Made by a program: the position numbers and the translations under genes. DNA of 64,000 nucleotides, from positions 33,057-97,056 of the forward strand of contig JAETQR010000012.1 of the NCBI GenBank assembly GCA_021770615.1, in the 5' to 3' direction. Shown here piece after piece: positions 1 through 8,124 of the stretch. Position 1 is the first letter of the stretch. The number at the start of each line of letters is the position of its first letter. This stretch comes from Lachnospiraceae bacterium. Its GTDB lineage: Bacteria; Bacillota_A; Clostridia; Lachnospirales; Lachnospiraceae. The notes below the pieces were generated by a model. The model had not been told where the DNA came from. It did no database searches and worked only from the letters and a program-made list of their open reading frames with translations.

Positions 1-53
1 GATATTTCACTATAATGGTTTCGTAAATCGGATGATGGTCTGATTGCTTCCAT
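1..53 (-). CDS. Phd/YefM-type antitoxin, N-terminal part (runs off the left edge)
   Basis: Seventeen codons are visible, reading MEAIRPSSDLRNHYSEI. This is the characteristic start of Phd/YefM-family antitoxins, which neutralise a co-encoded RelE/Doc-type toxin and autorepress the operon. The ATG (53-51) follows a strong GGGAGG Shine-Dalgarno at 63-68. A consensus promoter buried in a perfect palindrome lies just upstream, as expected for toxin-antitoxin autoregulation. The toxin gene would lie off the left edge. Only the N-terminus is seen, so the toxin class is unknown. Confidence 0.75.
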   Translation of the reverse strand, partial: MEAIRPSSDLRNHYSEI

Positions 54-76
54 AATAAACACCTCCCTCGCATTTT

Positions 77-113
77 ATAGTCATATTATACCCTAATATG
101 ACTATATATTCAA
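77..113 (-). promoter_or_regulatory. Promoter and palindromic operator of the Phd/YefM antitoxin
   Basis: On the minus strand, TTGAAT (113-108), a 17-base spacer and TATAAT (90-85) form a near-consensus SigA promoter. A perfect 12-bp inverted repeat, ATAGTCATATTA (77-88) and its complement (94-105) around five bases, covers the -10 and most of the spacer. A repressor bound there would block RNA polymerase. Autorepression by the antitoxin is inferred from family behaviour. Confidence 0.75.
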
Positions 114-391
114 TCTGTTTTTTCATTTTCAAAATATGAAACAAAAATTGAACCTTTCTCCAACGTTCCATTTTTTACAAACTGCCATAATAAAGCCATT
201 TTACGAATCCCTTCAATAACAAGATGTTGAATTCTGTAGTCAAATTCTTAGTGGAAGCATTTTCATCTATTTTAGCCGAAATTCTCACTCTCGCATTGTG
301 ATTTCCACGATTTCTTGTGATCAGTCTCGAAATTTTAAAATCATCGGGCAGCATGGTACGTACAATCTTATTTGAAAACGACACTTTGGGA
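106..391. other. Intergenic or decayed stretch without a convincing gene
   Basis: Only a 69-codon minus-strand frame with a GTG start and no Shine-Dalgarno is present (384-175), and no family could be recognised. It sits between the antitoxin promoter and gene remnants, so it is probably decayed DNA. Confidence 0.4.
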
Positions 392-481
392 TTAGATGTC
401 TGACAAGCCGAATATAACAGTTTTAGGATATGTGTCTTTAAATACAGTGAAATTATCCAACTTAATGTGTATAATATTCAA
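392..481 (-). pseudogene. Short remnant resembling the N-terminus of a RecF/OLD-like ATPase
   Basis: A minus-strand frame directly abutting the broken kinase reads NIIHIKLDNFTVFKDTYPK and stops soon after. The pattern 'I-x-I-K-L-D-N-F-x-x-F-K-D' resembles the first beta strands of SMC/RecF-like AAA ATPases, but no P-loop follows. It may mark the DNA that joined when the kinase gene was truncated. This is an eye-only resemblance and weak. Confidence 0.2.
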
Positions 482-883
482 CGCAAGCACCTCCATTTGC
501 CTCTATATACTCTTTCAGCGAGACACCCTTGATGTATTCCATGATAATGTATGCCATGTAGTTCGCATAAAAGAAATCTCGAATCAAAACGATGCTATCG
601 ATCTGATTCAGCTGAGACAGCCGTTTCCCCTCATCCAAATAACGGTGCAGGCTCTGTTTATAATCCTCTTCCCGAAATACATAGACATCTACCTCACTTT
701 TTTCCGTATTTCTGTTCACACGGTTTACCGGAAAAAATTCTTTTACTGCCACACGGCTTTCTAACAGAAGATCCCATCCGATATAGGGACTCCCGAAATT
801 CCCCTCACCGCTTACACGTTCAAGAACATAACGCTCATTTAATACCGTACCGGGAAACAGCGCACGTTTTTCATTCGTTTCAT
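462..883 (-). pseudogene. Truncated, frameshifted Ser/Thr protein kinase (N-lobe only)
   Basis: The frame matches about the first 130 residues of the intact kinase at 6716-8113 almost throughout (VAVKEFFPVNRVNRN, YIIMEYIKGVSLKEYIE). It has the catalytic-lysine strand but ends before the HRD loop with an unrelated tail. The start region is out of frame: the ATG at 883, preceded by GGAGG (889-893), is one frame off from the kinase sequence that begins around 875. The glycine loop is also altered (GEGNFGSPYIGWD against GEGSFGITYTGWD). It keeps its own promoter with the shared element at 906-945. It sits downstream of the secreted DUF6273 protein, mirroring the 8125-8612 / 6716-8113 pair. Confidence 0.85.
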
Positions 884-905
884 CGCATCCTCCATTCCGA
901 TAACC

Positions 906-945
906 AGTATACTACCGAAATCTTTAAAATCGCTTTTCGTTTTTT
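906..945 (-). promoter_or_regulatory. Shared kinase-regulon promoter element, copy 1
   Basis: On the minus strand AAAAAACGAAAAGCGATTTT (945-926) is followed, after 14 bases, by TATACT (911-906). The same block with the same spacing occurs at 8712, 10736 and 19616. It overlaps the stop codon of the upstream secreted protein and would drive the kinase remnant separately. One base differs from the other copies (CGAAAAG for CGGAAAG). Confidence 0.7.
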
Positions 946-3403
946 ATATTCTGATGACGGCAAACCTGCTATAATAAATCCGTTTTCCCATTTTCACATA
1001 GGTTCGTATGTGAAATGTCATATGATTCACCTTCGCCTTGTACTGGAGACGGTAAGTACGTTTGATTTTATTCGTCCGCAGCCGGACAATCTTCTTCTTT
1101 TTTCCCTTTTGAAAATAAATCTGGATCTGCTTTCCCTGACTCCGTTTCACCATTAACTTTACATATGCCGTTTTATTTCCCTTCTTCACCCTTTTTAACT
1201 TTATGACCGGCACACTTAAATACTGTCGTTTCAGACGCATCGGCTTCGACCATTCACCAGACACGTCCACACCATCTTTTTGATACACCGCCCTTATTTT
1301 GTAATAATACTTCGCTCCTCGTTTTGTATTCTTATCCGAAAATACAGTCTGGGCAGATGAAAGCGACTGGATCTTGCGATATCCTGATGCCTTTTTAGAC
1401 GAGCGGTAGATTTCATATCTGGTCGCATATTCATTTTTCTTCCATTTCATCTTTGGAAAATCATCCGGCACACTCTGAACATCCTCTATCCGCAGCTGTT
1501 CGGCCCGGATATTGTAGCCTGTCCAGACGAAAACGGGGTTCGCATTATCTCCATTATTCACACCGTCCCCGTTTGATAACAATGAAGCCACAGTGTCCGC
1601 GTCTTTTCCCGGCGATGATGTTGGCAGCGGGGGTTCCGTTATTGACGGCGACGGAGTTGGATTCGACGGTTCCGGCGTCGGTATTATCGTCGGTGTCGGA
1701 ATCAACGGTGTCTCTTCCGGTGTCGGCATTGGTGGTTCTACTGACGGCGACGGAGTTGGATTCGACGCTTCCGGTGTCTGTGTTGGTGGTTCTGCTGACG
1801 GCGGTGTCTGCGTTATCAACGGTGTCGGCATTGATGGTTCTACTGACGGCGACGGAGTTGGATTCGACGCTTCCGGTGTCTGTGTTGGTGGTTCTGCTGA
1901 CGGCGGTGTCTGCGTTATCAACGGTGTCGGAGTTGGCTTTGGCACTTCCATTCCATCACTCCTTACCTGACCGGATTTGCTCCATACAGAAGATGATAGA
2001 TCCAGATGCAAAGCGGGACGAACAGCCACATAGGAATTGATGACATAGCAGGCGTCATCGGTCGACACTTCCCCATTGTAACGCACAAAGGATGCGAAAT
2101 CACGCATCATACCGGGCGACCGGAGCCACCAATTACAATTCCCTGTCTCGTTACTGTATGTATGATTATATCTGGCATAGTCTGTGTTATTTGACTTTCT
2201 TGCAGCATCCGATTCAAATCCATAGTCCGCATTTTCCACCTCATTCACCGACAGAAGATATATGCAGTCCGTCGTGTTATTTCCGCCCGCCGTCCCATAT
2301 TGGTTATTTTCATTAACGACTGCTATTTCCCGGATCGCTGCTTGCTCACTGCTGCTGAATACTTCGCTATAAAAATCCCTATTCAGCCATTTCCGTAACG
2401 AACACGTCTCCCATGTCACACAGTCACCCTTCGTGTTGTACGGCTTGCTGTCCAAACTCTTGTCTGCAAGCAGGAACGCATCGTCACCGTTGACCGACAA
2501 CACCCGCCATTCAATCGGTTCCCTTTCCCATACCACCTTTTGCTTATAATTTCCAAAATACACACAGTCCCACGTCGTGACCCCATCTTGGTCTGTCGTA
2601 GGAGCGCTGATCCCATCATTTTTATTTGTCACGTTGGCTTTCGAATCTACTTCACCAGCATCAGCGTAGACAGAAGATGACAGATCCAAATGCAAAGCCG
2701 GTCGAACGGCCACATCTTTACCGGTAACCCAGTAGTTATCATGTATGCTCCCATCGTTATGCACACCGGAGGCATACTCATCAAACATACTGGACCGCCG
2801 AAGCCACCAGTCGCCCTTCCCATCTCCCTGATCGCAGGCACCATTACATGTGGCATAGCCTGTGTTATTCGACTCCCTTGCAGCATCCGACGCAAAACCA
2901 TACTCTGCATTTCCTGCCTCATCCACCGACAAAAGATATATATAATCCATCGTGTCCTTCCCAAGACCCGCATCATACGCCAGATTACTCCCATTTACGA
3001 CTGCTGTTTCCTGAATTGCCGTCTGCTCACTGCTGCTGAATGCCTCGCTATAAAAATCCTCATTCAGCCATTTCCGCAGTGAACACTTCTCCCATGTTAT
3101 AACTGTCCTTTTTGTATCGTATGGCTTGCAGTCCAGACACTCATCTGCCAACAGGAACGCATCGTCACCATCGACCGACAACACTCTCCATTTGATCGGC
3201 TCAGTCTTAAACTCTGCCGTCTGGTAATAGCTGCCGAACTTCACTTTATCCCACGTAGTCACCCCACTGCTGTCTATGACGGGGTTATTGATGCCGTAAT
3301 CGGAGGAAGCTCCCACAGGCTTTTCCTCCAGCCCGGCCCCCATCGCTACGATAAGACTGAGAACCACCGCCACAGATACAATCTTCCTTTGTTTTATTAA
3401 CAT
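944..3403 (-). CDS. Secreted protein with two DUF6273 domains, Pro/Thr-rich linker and Fn3-like C-terminus
   Basis: An 819-residue exported protein of unknown function. The start is taken at MLIKQRKIVSVAVVLSLIV (3403) because an AAGGAG site lies directly upstream and a signal peptide follows; the longer upstream frame has neither. Two homologous DUF6273-like domains (about residues 35-250 and 265-475) share TTWDxVxFGxY, EPIxWRVLSVxGDDAFLLAD, CSLRKWLN and VAVRPALHLDLSSSV. A Pro/Thr/Ser linker contains a 34-residue unit in tandem. A fibronectin-III-like segment and a basic C-terminal block ending SRFAVIRI follow. The same C-terminal block ends the broken gene 8125-8612. Neither an LPxTG motif nor a C-terminal anchor is seen. 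Function in the kinase system is inferred only from context. Confidence 0.85.
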   Translation of the reverse strand: MLIKQRKIVSVAVVLSLIVAMGAGLEEKPVGASSDYGINNPVIDSSGVTTWDKVKFGSYYQTAEFKTEPIKWRVLSVDGDDAFLLADECLDCKPYDTKRTVITWEKCSLRKWLNEDFYSEAFSSSEQTAIQETAVVNGSNLAYDAGLGKDTMDYIYLLSVDEAGNAEYGFASDAARESNNTGYATCNGACDQGDGKGDWWLRRSSMFDEYASGVHNDGSIHDNYWVTGKDVAVRPALHLDLSSSVYADAGEVDSKANVTNKNDGISAPTTDQDGVTTWDCVYFGNYKQKVVWEREPIEWRVLSVNGDDAFLLADKSLDSKPYNTKGDCVTWETCSLRKWLNRDFYSEVFSSSEQAAIREIAVVNENNQYGTAGGNNTTDCIYLLSVNEVENADYGFESDAARKSNNTDYARYNHTYSNETGNCNWWLRSPGMMRDFASFVRYNGEVSTDDACYVINSYVAVRPALHLDLSSSVWSKSGQVRSDGMEVPKPTPTPLITQTPPSAEPPTQTPEASNPTPSPSVEPSMPTPLITQTPPSAEPPTQTPEASNPTPSPSVEPPMPTPEETPLIPTPTIIPTPEPSNPTPSPSITEPPLPTSSPGKDADTVASLLSNGDGVNNGDNANPVFVWTGYNIRAEQLRIEDVQSVPDDFPKMKWKKNEYATRYEIYRSSKKASGYRKIQSLSSAQTVFSDKNTKRGAKYYYKIRAVYQKDGVDVSGEWSKPMRLKRQYLSVPVIKLKRVKKGNKTAYVKLMVKRSQGKQIQIYFQKGKKKKIVRLRTNKIKRTYRLQYKAKVNHMTFHIRTYVKMGKRIYYSRFAVIRI
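1734..1937. repeat. Two tandem 102-bp units encoding a Pro/Thr-rich linker
   Basis: The block beginning GGTTCTACTGACGGC at 1734 recurs at 1836, an exact period of 102 bases (34 codons), inside the linker of the secreted protein. A diverged partial unit lies on its lower-coordinate side (about 1640-1733). In-frame length variation by slippage would change the linker length. Confidence 0.9.
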
Positions 3404-3620
3404 TTCTTTCTCCTTTTTTTCAACTTCTATCACAAGACCATAAAAGTATCTGGCTATTTCATGGGCTTTTTTCAATTCGCCCTCCCTCTCTCCTAAACAT
3501 CTTTCTTCTCTCCGCATTTCCTGAATCGCCTGGCATCCCTGCTCTACGGCAATGCAATCTTAGTGGCATCACGCTCTGTAAGCCGCTTTGGCAGGATAAC
3601 CTATCTGCACCTATAGTTTT

Positions 3621-3649
3621 AGTATACTAAAGAAGCCGCTTTTTTTCAA
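3621..3649 (-). promoter_or_regulatory. SigA-type promoter of the DUF6273 protein
   Basis: TTGAAA (3649-3644), 17 bases, then TATACT (3626-3621) on the minus strand, about 220 bases before the start codon. It lacks the shared AAAAAACGGAAAG block, unlike the kinase remnant downstream. The remaining sequence between 3404 and 3816 holds only this promoter, the ribosome-binding site and the promoter of the plus-strand triad. Confidence 0.6.
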
Positions 3650-3760
3650 TTATTTTCGAACCATTCCGGCAGTGAGAAATAAAATTCTTAAATCCAGCTA
3701 TTTCTCCATTTTTCGTATTCTCCTGCCATTTTTTTGTAAGCTATCCACTACTATTTTCCT

Positions 3761-3788
3761 TTGAATTTTTACAGAGATATGATAAGAT
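3761..3788 (+). promoter_or_regulatory. Probable promoter of the DUF3791/DUF3990 triad
   Basis: TTGAAT (3761-3766), 16 bases, TAAGAT (3783-3788), about 30 bases before the first start codon. An alternative pair, TTTACA and TATATA with 17 bases between, overlaps it, so the exact hexamers are uncertain. Confidence 0.45.
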
Positions 3789-3816
3789 ACTATATAACAA
3801 GAAGCGGAAAGGTCTG

Positions 3817-4056
3817 ATGACTGCTATGAGCGAGAAACAACAAATTATATATATGCAGACGCGAATTTTAAGACTAGCATCCGAGGAATGGAATAAGCCA
3901 ATCGAAACAGTCACAAAATTGTTTGCAGAACATGACGTATTACTCTATATTGAACATTGTTTTGATATGTTCCACCTTGAAGGCGATGATGCTATTTTGG
4001 AAGATATTGCAGCATATCTTGATAAAAAGGGGGCATACAATTGGTACAGAAATTGA
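3817..4056 (+). CDS. DUF3791-family small protein, first gene of a toxin-like triad
   Basis: A 79-residue protein with the DUF3791 pattern: a helical start, then LFAEHDVLLYIEHCFDMFHLEGDDAILEDIAAYL. DUF3791 proteins are usually encoded next to DUF3990 proteins, and here the two reading frames overlap by 16 bases (4041-4056), which implies translational coupling. The ATG at 3817 is preceded by AAAGG; a second ATG at 3826 is possible. By size and position it is a candidate antitoxin or accessory subunit of the DUF3990 protein. No direct function is known to me. Confidence 0.75.
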   Translation: MTAMSEKQQIIYMQTRILRLASEEWNKPIETVTKLFAEHDVLLYIEHCFDMFHLEGDDAILEDIAAYLDKKGAYNWYRN

Positions 4057-4607
4057 CCGATAATATAATTTTGTATCACGGCAGCTATTGCGAAGTGCAA
4101 ATCCCTGATATAGAGCGATGTGCAAAATATAAGGATTTTGGACAGGGATTCTATTTAACAACATCAAAAGAACAGGCTCAGAATTTTGCAAAAATGAGCA
4201 CAAGAAAGGCAATTGCCAACAACACGGTAAGTGACTCTCTAAAATATGGCACCATTTCCTCATTTCGTTTTCAGTTTGCGGAAAAACTTTTAATCAATAC
4301 CTTTCCCACTGCCAACGCTGACTGGCTTCATTGCGTAGTCAGTCACAGAAGACGAAAAGCCTTTCCCGGACTGGTTCACGACTCCAAACATTTTGACATC
4401 ATTGCAGGAAAGATTGCAAATGACAATACAAATGCAACAATAACAGCATACATGGCTGGAGTATTTGGAGATGTTGGCACAAAATCAGCAGACAATGTAT
4501 GCGTCAGTTTATTGCTCCCTGATCGGTTACAAGATCAATATTGTTTTAGAACAGATAAAGCGCTTCATTGTCTTACATTTATAGGAAGTGAGCAGATATG
4601 GTTATAG
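4041..4607 (+). CDS. DUF3990 protein, ADP-ribosyltransferase-like (candidate toxin)
   Basis: A 188-residue protein of the DUF3990 family. It begins with LYHGSYCEVQIPDI and DFGQGFYLTTSKEQAQNFA, the pattern seen in ADP-ribosyltransferase-like folds: a histidine near the first strand and a G-x-G-F-Y-x-T strand. I believe this family is grouped with ADP-ribosyltransferases, but that is from memory. There is no signal peptide or membrane segment, so it should act in the cytoplasm. It overlaps its neighbours on both sides (16 and 10 bases), so the three genes form one tightly coupled operon. Toxin function is an inference. Confidence 0.7.
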   Translation: MVQKLTDNIILYHGSYCEVQIPDIERCAKYKDFGQGFYLTTSKEQAQNFAKMSTRKAIANNTVSDSLKYGTISSFRFQFAEKLLINTFPTANADWLHCVVSHRRRKAFPGLVHDSKHFDIIAGKIANDNTNATITAYMAGVFGDVGTKSADNVCVSLLLPDRLQDQYCFRTDKALHCLTFIGSEQIWL

Positions 4608-4849
4608 AAAAAGAAGTTACAGAAACGACGAAGAAAAATGCAATTGATTTGTTAATAACGATGGTTATTGATGAGCTTTCCAAAGACATGCAGCTTCCCG
4701 CAAGCGAGTTGCTACCAAAATTTATAGTTTCAAAAACTGGCAAATTGCTTTATGATGAATCCTCCAAATTATGGTGGAGCGGTCCGTCTGATATTGCACA
4801 AATGTTTAAGGATGAAATGGCCTCTTTTGATAAGCGGGAATGTAGCTGA
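4598..4849 (+). CDS. Small partner protein of the DUF3990 triad
   Basis: An 83-residue protein with a helical N-terminal half and a C-terminal KTGKLLYDESSKLWWSGPSDI motif, with no family name I recognise. Its ATG lies inside the last codons of the DUF3990 gene (overlap 4598-4607), so expression is coupled. With the DUF3791 protein it gives the putative toxin two small flanking partners. It could be an antitoxin, or an adaptor joining toxin and target. Confidence 0.6.
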   Translation: MVIEKEVTETTKKNAIDLLITMVIDELSKDMQLPASELLPKFIVSKTGKLLYDESSKLWWSGPSDIAQMFKDEMASFDKRECS

Positions 4850-4920
4850 TGTCAAAGTACCATTTTACAATTACATATTATTCTTTTAAAGGGCGTTCTT
4901 CTATGATATTATAAATATCG

Positions 4921-5121
4921 ATGCGTCCTCGCGCAAAGGAAGAACTGGAAAAGGGACTGGAGGCTCTGATTGCCAAACTTGGTTACGTTGATGCAGAACG
5001 ATTTATTATGTTAGTAAGCAGAGAACCATTTGATTATACAGAGTGGCGACAAGAGCATTTGCAAGATAATATGTCTATTCGGGAACTAAGCAATATGGCA
5101 ATGAAATCTGTGGAACAATAA
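4921..5121 (+). CDS. Small conserved protein, possible antitoxin-like
   Basis: A 66-residue acidic protein reading VDAERFIMLVSREPFDYTEW and ending MSIRELSNMAMKSVEQ. Short bacterial proteins of this kind (ERFIxLxxREPFDYTxW...MSxxExxxxAM) are widespread and often sit in toxin-antitoxin-like contexts, but I know no experimentally assigned role. There is no clear Shine-Dalgarno before the ATG, and TATGATATTATAAAT lies just upstream, so it may be leaderless or its original start may be lost. Confidence 0.5.
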   Translation: MRPRAKEELEKGLEALIAKLGYVDAERFIMLVSREPFDYTEWRQEHLQDNMSIRELSNMAMKSVEQ

Positions 5122-5233
5122 TGTAGACACTACGTTTACTTTTAAGGGAACACTTGAAAAGAGCGTTTTCTTTGGACGAAATGGCTGCCACAAAAAATTT
5201 CATTTCATCCAAACATTTCCACTACACGAGACA

Positions 5234-6685
5234 CTACCTCCCACCCACCACTTCCAGCATCTCCGAATACGAATACATCTCATCCTCCTGAAAGCAGGCC
5301 AGCAATACGGCATCCAGTTCATATTCCTCCGATATTTTTGCCATGCTGCATGCGGCGAGTGTCTGGTCGGCCAAAACAGTAAATTCTTTTTTCGCATCCC
5401 CACAAACATAATTTGTCATATCAAATTCGATAGATTCCAGATACCGGTGTTGTGCGATATATAATACAAACGGCAACAGGTCATTTCTCCCAATCAGCAC
5501 ACATCGTCTTCGGTGCTCCCTGCGATACTTTTCAATCAGGTCAAACGCCTCCTCTACAGAAAGTTCCCCGGTTTCAGAAATACCGGAAACACTCTCTTTC
5601 CTATATCCGCTCATATATTCATCAAGTAATGTGGCAATCCATTCCGAACACCTCTCATTTCCCGCACCGTCACGCTTTTGTCGCAACACCGCCTCTGCCT
5701 GGGCAGTACGGATATCCCGCTCCTTCTGCGTCGCCACATTCAGTAAATCAGACAAATGCTTTTCGCTCATCCGACTGAGTTTTTCCCATTTCCCCAGATT
5801 CAAAAACGGATACTCTGCGTGTACGGACACCGAATGTACTGCCGACAAAAGAAGCGTATTCGTATCCTCTTCAAAATAAACATACTGTGTCAGGCGCAGG
5901 ATTTCCTTCCGGAAAGCTTCCGGCAGTTCCCGGTTATCATAGATAAATTTCCGAATACTCTCGCCCTGTTGATCCGGTCGAAACCGCCGTCTCCCCCGCC
6001 ATGAATCATACCCGGCATCGGACAGAAGTTCCTTCAGATACTCCTTCATATCCCGTCTGACAAACTTGCATATCGTATGCCTGAATTTCATAAGATAATT
6101 CCTTACCGTATTGCTATATCCTTTAAACGCAGCTGCATTTTCTGTCATCCAGTCCATAAATTCATCCCTGGGTAGCCCCTTTCTGCTCTGAAACTGCTTC
6201 AGCAGTTCCTGTGTGTTCTGGGAATGACAAACCGTAAAATTCTCATCCAGATTCTCCTCAAATTTCTGAATCATCCTGACGCACTCGTCATATGTCATCT
6301 CATTCTCCAGCCCATAAGCAAATATCGCTTCCGTGTAGTCATTTATCTGAACAGACGGCTCGCGAAGTCCGGCTGTCAAAAAAGTCTCCAGTTCCTTCAT
6401 CCCCAAATGCAGACAAAATACTATTTCATAAACCTGCCGCCGTCTCGGTCTGGCATAACCGCCGATGCCAAACCACTTCTGCATCGTCGGCACTGAGGCA
6501 AACTCCCTGTTAGCGCTCTGTGTCCGGAATTCCCGGAATGCCCGCCTCCGCACTTCCTGCGTAACAGCCGTTCCTTCCTCTCCCAGCATCTGCCGGATGA
6601 AGAGGACATCCATCTTTTGAAACGGATCCTTCTCATCCATCCCGCATAACGCTTTGTACAATGAATTATCATTTTTTTTAGCCAT
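5234..6685 (-). CDS. Kinase-linked protein of unknown function with an HTH-like N-terminal region
   Basis: A 483-residue cytoplasmic protein. The start is taken at MAKKNDNSLY (6685) because GAGG precedes it; four upstream codons lack a ribosome site. Residues about 75-135 (RPRRRQVYEIVFCLHLGMKELETFLTAG, EAIFAYGLENEMTYDECVRMI) resemble the paired-helix repeats of a Lachnospiraceae HTH-like family found near phosphosignalling genes. The rest is alpha-helical with no recognised catalytic motif. It begins only 30 bases after the PASTA-kinase stop, so the two are very likely co-transcribed. It is a candidate kinase substrate or effector, which is inference. Confidence 0.7.
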   Translation of the reverse strand: MAKKNDNSLYKALCGMDEKDPFQKMDVLFIRQMLGEEGTAVTQEVRRRAFREFRTQSANREFASVPTMQKWFGIGGYARPRRRQVYEIVFCLHLGMKELETFLTAGLREPSVQINDYTEAIFAYGLENEMTYDECVRMIQKFEENLDENFTVCHSQNTQELLKQFQSRKGLPRDEFMDWMTENAAAFKGYSNTVRNYLMKFRHTICKFVRRDMKEYLKELLSDAGYDSWRGRRRFRPDQQGESIRKFIYDNRELPEAFRKEILRLTQYVYFEEDTNTLLLSAVHSVSVHAEYPFLNLGKWEKLSRMSEKHLSDLLNVATQKERDIRTAQAEAVLRQKRDGAGNERCSEWIATLLDEYMSGYRKESVSGISETGELSVEEAFDLIEKYRREHRRRCVLIGRNDLLPFVLYIAQHRYLESIEFDMTNYVCGDAKKEFTVLADQTLAACSMAKISEEYELDAVLLACFQEDEMYSYSEMLEVVGGR

Positions 6686-6715
6686 AATGATCCTCATTTC
6701 AAACTATATACTCGT

Positions 6716-8113
6716 TTATTCGATAACTCCGTCATATTGCTTTGTGTTTCCGTTTCCCGCAGATGCCGGTGCTCTGGTTGCCGACGGACGGACAGATGGC
6801 GCAGGTGTGGACGGCATTCCTTTACTGACCCGTAAAACAATCCTGGTCCCTGGCTTACATTCTCTACCTGGCTTTACATCCTGTGACACCACTGTATTTT
6901 TTATTTTCCTGCTTTCCACACGAATCACCTTGTAATCCAGTCCGCTCTGAGTCAGAATTTTCTTTGCTTTTGCAATGGTTTTCCCCTGCACATCAGGAAC
7001 ATGCACTGTTTTTGCACGGTTTCTGACTGCCAGTTCTCTTGCCTGCTCTTCACAGAATTCCATCCATTCCGGCATCATTGGTGCCGCCAGTTCCACGATG
7101 CCACCTGCCCCTGATTCCGGAATATCCTTTTCTCCCACACCCGAGAGGAATTGCCAGAACAATAAGACAGAGACGGCTATACCAAAAATGCTGATTGCAG
7201 ACGCCTTCCACCAACGGGCGGGATTTTTTCCCGACCCTCCTGCGGCACGCAGCGCTGCCTTTAACTCCGACACCGTCTGATAACGTTCATTATACCGCAG
7301 TGAAATTCCTTTCATGACTGCCTGCTTCATCTTTTTCGGAAGCTGAACATCTTTCATATCCAAAAGCGACATCGTCTCATCATCCAGAATCCGGTCGATT
7401 GCCTCATCCGGCGCCTTTCCTGCCAGCATAAAATACATCGTGGCGCAGATCGCATACACATCCGACCACGCCCCCTGCTCCCCCCTCGAGCGGTACTGTT
7501 CCGGCGAGGAATAGCCCCGTTTTATCATAACCGTCAGGCTCCGGTCTGTTCCATCGACCTGTCTCGCCGAACCAAAATCAACCAAAACCAGTTTATTATC
7601 CTTAGTGACAATGATATTATCCGGGCTGATATCACGGTGAATGATTCCATTTTCATGTACCCGTTCCAGTGCATCCAAAACCGGCGACATCATCTCCATT
7701 ACGACACTTCCCGCCATCGGTCCGTTTTTCTCGATATATGTTTTCAGAGAAACACCCTCGATGTATTCCATAATAATGTACGCCGTGTGGTTGGCGTAAA
7801 AGAAATCCCGGATTGACACGATGCTCTCAATCTGATTCAATTTTGACAGCCGTTTTCCCTCTTCAAGATAGCGATGGAGGCTCTGTTCATAGTCCTCTTC
7901 CTCAAAAACATAGACATCCTGTTCTCCCTTTTCCGCATTCCGGTTTACCCGGTTGATCGGGAAAAACTCTTTCACTGCCACACGACTTTCCAGCAACAGA
8001 TCCCATCCGGTATAGGTAATTCCAAAACTCCCCTCTCCGCTCACCTTTTCAAGAACATAACGTTCCTCCAATATCGTGCCGGGAAGCAACGCACACTTTT
8101 GATTTGCTTTCAC
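6716..8113 (-). CDS. Membrane Ser/Thr protein kinase with one PASTA domain
   Basis: A 465-residue eukaryotic-type kinase. Glycine loop GEGSFG (26-31), catalytic lysine K48, HRD-type loop HRDISPDN with D161, and DFG with D179 are all intact. A transmembrane helix (about 304-322) is followed by an extracellular PASTA domain (about 368-431: VPDVQGKTIAKAKKIL, VVSQDVKPG, V-L-R-V-S-K-G) and a Ser/Pro-rich tail. A single PASTA repeat is fewer than the usual three to four of PknB/IreK, so this is an accessory kinase rather than the housekeeping one. Translation starts at GTG (8113) behind AAGGTG. It follows the broken secreted-protein gene 8125-8612 by 11 bases and precedes 5234-6685 in the same operon. 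Confidence 0.95.
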   Translation of the reverse strand: MKANQKCALLPGTILEERYVLEKVSGEGSFGITYTGWDLLLESRVAVKEFFPINRVNRNAEKGEQDVYVFEEEDYEQSLHRYLEEGKRLSKLNQIESIVSIRDFFYANHTAYIIMEYIEGVSLKTYIEKNGPMAGSVVMEMMSPVLDALERVHENGIIHRDISPDNIIVTKDNKLVLVDFGSARQVDGTDRSLTVMIKRGYSSPEQYRSRGEQGAWSDVYAICATMYFMLAGKAPDEAIDRILDDETMSLLDMKDVQLPKKMKQAVMKGISLRYNERYQTVSELKAALRAAGGSGKNPARWWKASAISIFGIAVSVLLFWQFLSGVGEKDIPESGAGGIVELAAPMMPEWMEFCEEQARELAVRNRAKTVHVPDVQGKTIAKAKKILTQSGLDYKVIRVESRKIKNTVVSQDVKPGRECKPGTRIVLRVSKGMPSTPAPSVRPSATRAPASAGNGNTKQYDGVIE

Positions 8114-8124
8114 TCTATCACCTT

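Noticed and set aside
175..384. 69-codon minus-strand ORF resembling nothing clear, possibly a transposase tail
   Set aside because: GTG start without ribosome site, no recognised motif, and position between remnants; listed only as an unexplained stretch.
1453..2040. Plus-strand ORFs over the secreted DUF6273 gene, with repetitive Gly/Val/Asp peptides
   Set aside because: Shadow of the Pro/Thr-rich tandem repeat on the other strand; no ribosome site or domain.
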